A stretch of 64,000 bases of DNA from Macrosoma leucophasiata (Eukaryota > Arthropoda > Insecta > Lepidoptera > Hedylidae). Each line of letters begins with the position of its first letter. The first letter of the stretch is position 1. The position numbers and the translations under genes were made by a program. This document shows, in pieces, positions 61,110 through 64,000 of the stretch. The stretch spans positions 23,472,001 to 23,536,000 of the forward strand of contig JAWQUS010000025.1 of NCBI GenBank assembly GCA_036365455.1. Direction: 5' to 3'. A model generated the notes under the pieces. That model was not told where the DNA came from. It made no database searches and was given only the letters and a program-made list of their open reading frames with translations.

Positions 61110-61378
61110 CCAAAAGAAAAATGGAAACGGTGCGGTTTTCACGTTCGTTTTTGCCCAGAACGTGTAAATTGTGGAATGAACTTCCCTCTGAGGTGTTCCC
61201 TCGGTGCTACAATATGGGGTTCTTCAAAAATGGTGTCAAAAGAGTCCTTCGGGGCGGGCAGCGCGTTGGCGACTCCCCTGGTGTTGCAAATGTTCATAGG
61301 CGACGGTGACTACTTTTCATCAGGAGAATCGTCAGAATATCTGTCAATCCTTTGTCATAAAAAATATATATAAAAAAA
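61110..61378 (+). pseudogene. LINE ORF2 C-terminal remnant with 3' end
   Basis: The frame 61121-61309 reads METVRFSRSFLPRTCKLWNE, LPSEVFPRCYNMGFFKNGVK, RVLRGGQRVGDSPGVANVH. FSRSFLPRT-LWNELP-VFP-YN-FK is the pattern seen at the extreme C terminus of several insect LINE polymerases. After the stop a 3' UTR with GTGACTACTTTTCATCAGGA and TGTCATAAAAAA follows, the same layout as other lepidopteran LINE ends. RT is not present. Family different from LINE-P and LINE-K. Confidence 0.72.
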
Positions 61379-61379
61379 C

Positions 61380-61840
61380 TAAAAGTATATACATAAAAGT
61401 TATTAAAATCGGCGCATTATTCTAAAAAATGTAATAAAATAAAAAAGTAAAAAAAAAAATTGGTTTACTTTTAAACTAATAACACTATTAGATTAATTGT
61501 ACAAACTGAGGTACATTGTACAACTAAGTACAAACGAATTGTACTTTAACTAACTAAAAAAAATTACCGACTAAGTAAATCAACGATAAACAAAATATTT
61601 CTTAGTTTCATCAGCTTATTTTTTAATTCTATATTTAAATTCTTTGTACGCTAAAGCCTTTATTCACAGTTTAAGCTTATGACGAATCAACAACGCATGA
61701 AATGACGGGCAAAAAGCAAAGTTCTGTAGAAATTAATTTCCACCTACATTCGCACACTTCAAACTATACGTGACGCATTTAAAGGAGCAGTCTGAGTGAA
61801 AAGTTAAGCTGAGCGTTTCGTGACAAAATAATTTTTATGA
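61380..61840. other. Unassigned AT-rich DNA
   Basis: A-rich start (61375-61465), then sequence without recognisable features. Confidence 0.4.
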
Positions 61841-61842
61841 GA

Positions 61843-62125
61843 TTTTTTTATGTATTGGAAGTGGCAAACAAGCATGCAGTTCACATTGATGTTGAGTCAT
61901 GACTGCAGCCTATAGACACCTACACAAAAACCAAGGTCAAAATGCAGATACGTTACCACTCCTGAGGCCTAAGGTGTGTTATGCCTATATGCCGGAAATT
62001 ACGGGGCCGTACATTACCACCTGATCGGAACACAATAGTGGTGAACACTACCATTTAGCAGCAAGTTAGGTAATGCGGTGGTGCCTACGCCCGCGAGCTT
62101 TGTCACTGGAGCTCTACCACCAGTA
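61843..62125 (-). repeat. SINE-A copy, full length
   Basis: T7 tail, CTACCACCAGTA 5' end, about 10 bp missing in the AAGTATATTAGG block. Confidence 0.92.
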
Positions 62126-62129
62126 AAAT

Positions 62130-62530
62130 AATAGCAAATCGTAATAAAGTGACAAAATACCTTCAAAATCGACGATCCATTCCGCTCACTGCACTCAGAA
62201 CCTACGCAAATGTAACAAAGGTTCTCATTTCCTCCGACTGCCTTTGTACCTTTGACGTTCTTATATCTGTTACAGTGACGTCACTGAAATGCTTTTGACG
62301 TTTATGATATTTCTATTTTTAAATACGCCCACGTATTTCGAAACTGCGAAATATGAACTCGCGTGGAAATACTCGTAGTATAGCTTGGATAAATTTAATG
62401 ATTGACTAACAGAAAGCGTGTTAACATGAGCGCTAAGTTCATTACCCTGCAGAAGTCATTAAAGCCTCTGTATTTCAACATTAAGTGAGTTTATAATATC
62501 TGATGCTATGTATGGCCCTCATTAATAAAA
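62130..62530. other. Unassigned DNA
   Basis: No ORF or shared repeat recognised. Confidence 0.4.
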
Positions 62531-62535
62531 AAATT

Positions 62536-62611
62536 GTTTTGTATGTAACGAAAGTGGCTAACAAGCATGTTGTTTGTGTAAATGTTAAGTGATGACTGCA
62601 TAGCTGTAGCC
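62536..62611 (-). repeat. SINE-A 3' end, diverged
   Basis: GTGGCTAACAAGCATGTTG to GTTAAGTGATGACTGCATAG. Confidence 0.65.
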
Positions 62612-62619
62612 CAACATCT

Positions 62620-62930
62620 TTTTTTTTAAACGAGGTGGAAATGTCTAAGCTTTCAACCAGCTCTCTAGGACGAGAGAGCCGGGATATGAGGGACTGGAAC
62701 CCTCTAAAGCCACCTCGGTGCCGACTTCAGTGCACAAAGGGGGGAGGGGTACACTAAAACACTGCTCCGGTTCCTCCCCACGCACTTCGCCTCCATAAGG
62801 CTCGTCCATGGGGACTCTGACATTCCCCATTCTGCGCATACCACAACGACCTGCGGCTACCACGGTCGCCGTTCTTACGGAATGTTGGACTACTAGAGAC
62901 GCTACCACATTACCTTGTCTACTTAGCCGC
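62620..62930 (-). mobile_element. Possible GC-rich LINE remnant
   Basis: GAGGTGGAAATGTCTAAGCT, GGACGAGAGAGCCGGGATAT and AGCCACCTCGGTGCCGACTT are GC-richer than surroundings. The 87-codon minus ORF (62645-62908) has no certain motif. It looks like the 3' region of a LINE; unproven. Confidence 0.35.
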
Positions 62931-62972
62931 GCCGCGAAATATTACAATGTGAAGCACTATTCCGAGATTTTA

Positions 62973-63153
62973 CGGTCAACAGCAAAAGTAGATGATCAGA
63001 ATGAGACATTCAATACTAATTATCGTAATTTGTGTTAAAGTAGTGTACCGAGATTCTGAAATTTACCGTCACTTCTTCACACTACTTTGACGCATATTAC
63101 GATAATTAGTATTGAACGTCCGATTTTGATCATCTACTTTTGCCGTTGACTGT
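62973..63153. repeat. Foldback with arms of about 78 bp
   Basis: Left arm: GGTCAACAGCAAAAGTAGAT, GATCA, ACATTCAATACTAATTATCG, AAAGTAGTGT. The right arm, 63075-63153, is its mirror at about 85% identity (ACGATAATTAGTATTGAACG, ATCTACTTTTGCCGTTGAC). Only about 25 bases separate them. The structure suggests an old inverted duplication or a MITE. Confidence 0.8.
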
Positions 63154-63154
63154 A

Positions 63155-63490
63155 CCATTACGTCCTACTGGCATTCAATCAGGAACGTACAAGATTTTGC
63201 TCGGTTTGCTTATGTAGTGCACTTTTCCTTCTTTCCCATTAATTCATAGTAGATAAAACAACAATACAATGAACTTTGAAAATCGCGCGCTGTGGGCATG
63301 AGCTTTGCACGCGTTACTAAGGAAACGTGAAAGGTGAGATCCGTTGCTAAGGTAAGCGATGAAAACGTGAGGGCTGTTAATAATTGATCAGAAAAGGGTA
63401 GAGTAAGTATAAGTATATGTAACTTAAAACGGTCGTCTAAAGAAAACGTTGAATGTATTTATTTGAAGAGTTCTTTAATAAGCTATGGAT
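63155..63490. other. Unassigned DNA
   Basis: No ORF or shared repeat recognised. Confidence 0.4.
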
Positions 63491-63496
63491 TTTGCG

Positions 63497-63594
63497 TTTT
63501 TTATGACGTGAAATGGTAAACAAGTGTACATTTCACATTGATGGTAAGTGAATACTTTAGCTTATAAACATCTGCATGAAACCAGAGATTCTAA
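63497..63594 (-). repeat. SINE-A 3' part, diverged
   Basis: ATGGTAAACAAGTGTACATT, TTCACATTGATGGTAAGTGA and GAAACCAGAGATTCTAAT match the family with many changes. Confidence 0.65.
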
Positions 63595-63597
63595 TCT

Positions 63598-63830
63598 AGT
63601 AGGGCATAGCTCGAAGAGCCGAAAGGGCAGAAGAGCTTTCGAATGGCGATCGTGCACCAGAAGACAAAGCGCAGGTAGGCCTCCCATAAGATGGACCAAC
63701 GACCTAGTGAAGGTCGCGGAAAATCGTTGGATGAGGGCGGTCCAGGATCGTTCGTTGTGGCAATCTTTGGGGGAGGTCTTTGTTCAGCAGTGGACGTCTT
63801 TGGCTGACATGATGGTGATGACTGTGAACT
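63598..63830 (+). pseudogene. LINE ORF2 C-terminal remnant
   Basis: Within the 115-codon frame 63548-63895, the part from about 63620 reads RRAFEWRSCTRRQSAGRPPI, RWTNDLVKVAENRWMRAVQD, RSLWQSLGEVFVQQWTSL. W(R/K)P...GRPP-RWTDDL-KVAGNRWMRAAQDR-W is a recurrent C-terminal segment of insect LINE polymerases; a scrap of the same family is at 55681. No RT domain is present and the start codon lies in a SINE-A remnant, so the open frame is accidental upstream. Confidence 0.72.
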
Positions 63831-63929
63831 GTATGTTTTTTTACCACTTCAAGACGTTTAAAAAATCGCTTATTTGTACTATAATATATCACTAATGCCT
63901 GTGGTTGCAGGGAAACATCGACGATAAAA

Positions 63930-64000
63930 CGCAGCTTCTCATGGAAATGATCGCGAGAATCACTCTCTAATAGGTTAGGATCCCACTGCAGAATAATTTC
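63930..64000 (-). repeat. Repeat D2, distal block (runs off the window)
   Basis: Inverted form of ATTCTGCAGTGGGATCCTAA as at 36784. The window ends inside this repeat. Confidence 0.5.

Overview
The window reads as non-genic, transposable-element-rich nuclear DNA of a moth or butterfly (Lepidoptera). The basis is repeat content: tRNA-related SINEs, LINE 3' tails of the CACTTAACATCA type, the AGGGTTCCGTA element, Helitron-like pieces and hAT-like MITEs, all types I associate with lepidopteran genomes. I recognise no host protein-coding gene. Every ORF I can interpret is a fragment of a transposase or of a non-LTR retrotransposon, and the other short ORFs look like chance frames in AT-rich or repeat DNA. 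No rRNA, CRISPR array or prokaryotic feature was seen.

Layout. 1-13 kb: a SINE with an inverted 5' half, several MITEs including a PIF/Harbinger-like one with a TAA target duplication, SINE-A and SINE-B copies, two direct duplications, and a MITE (9.4-10.6 kb) carrying a LINE fragment and a SINE. 13-21 kb: TIR elements at 13.8 and 18.3 kb, a candidate spliced non-coding transcription unit (14.46-15.36 kb), a TA-flanked element with three insertions inside it (15.4-16.6 kb), and an 8-bp-TSD hAT-like foldback at 17.2 kb. 21-29 kb: two oppositely oriented copies of one LINE (the larger, 25.0-27.0 kb, has an open reverse transcriptase frame) and more LINE-P fragments. 29-38 kb: tRNA-derived SINEs, repeated copies of an unidentified sequence, and an 8-bp-TSD hAT element. 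38-46 kb: a hAT foldback split by a composite retro-insertion, a mariner with a disrupted transposase, and a GC-rich poly(A) retroelement inserted in a SINE-A. 46-64 kb: C-terminal remnants of several LINEs (including an RNase H region), further SINEs, tandem repeats and a foldback.

Family names are local labels. SINE-A: about 300 bp, sharp 5' end TACTGGTGGTAGAGC, A-rich 3' end, about 29 copies or pieces. SINE-B: tRNA-like 5' part, (TTA)n tail. SINE-C, SINE-D and SINE-E: contain tRNA-like modules. LINE-P: LINE 3' end with a recurrent ACMKRMMKV peptide. hAT-N1, hAT-N2 and N3 to N9: non-autonomous DNA elements.

The features do not form a pathway; they record layered insertion. Exact target-site duplications and paralogous sequence without the insert let several events be ordered. 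The most unusual signal is a set of short perfect or near-perfect inverted duplications with loops of 0-7 bases. Some can be shown to be additions to a repeat whose consensus lacks them, which suggests template switching. Identity calls rest on reading motifs and comparing copies inside the window; no database search was run.
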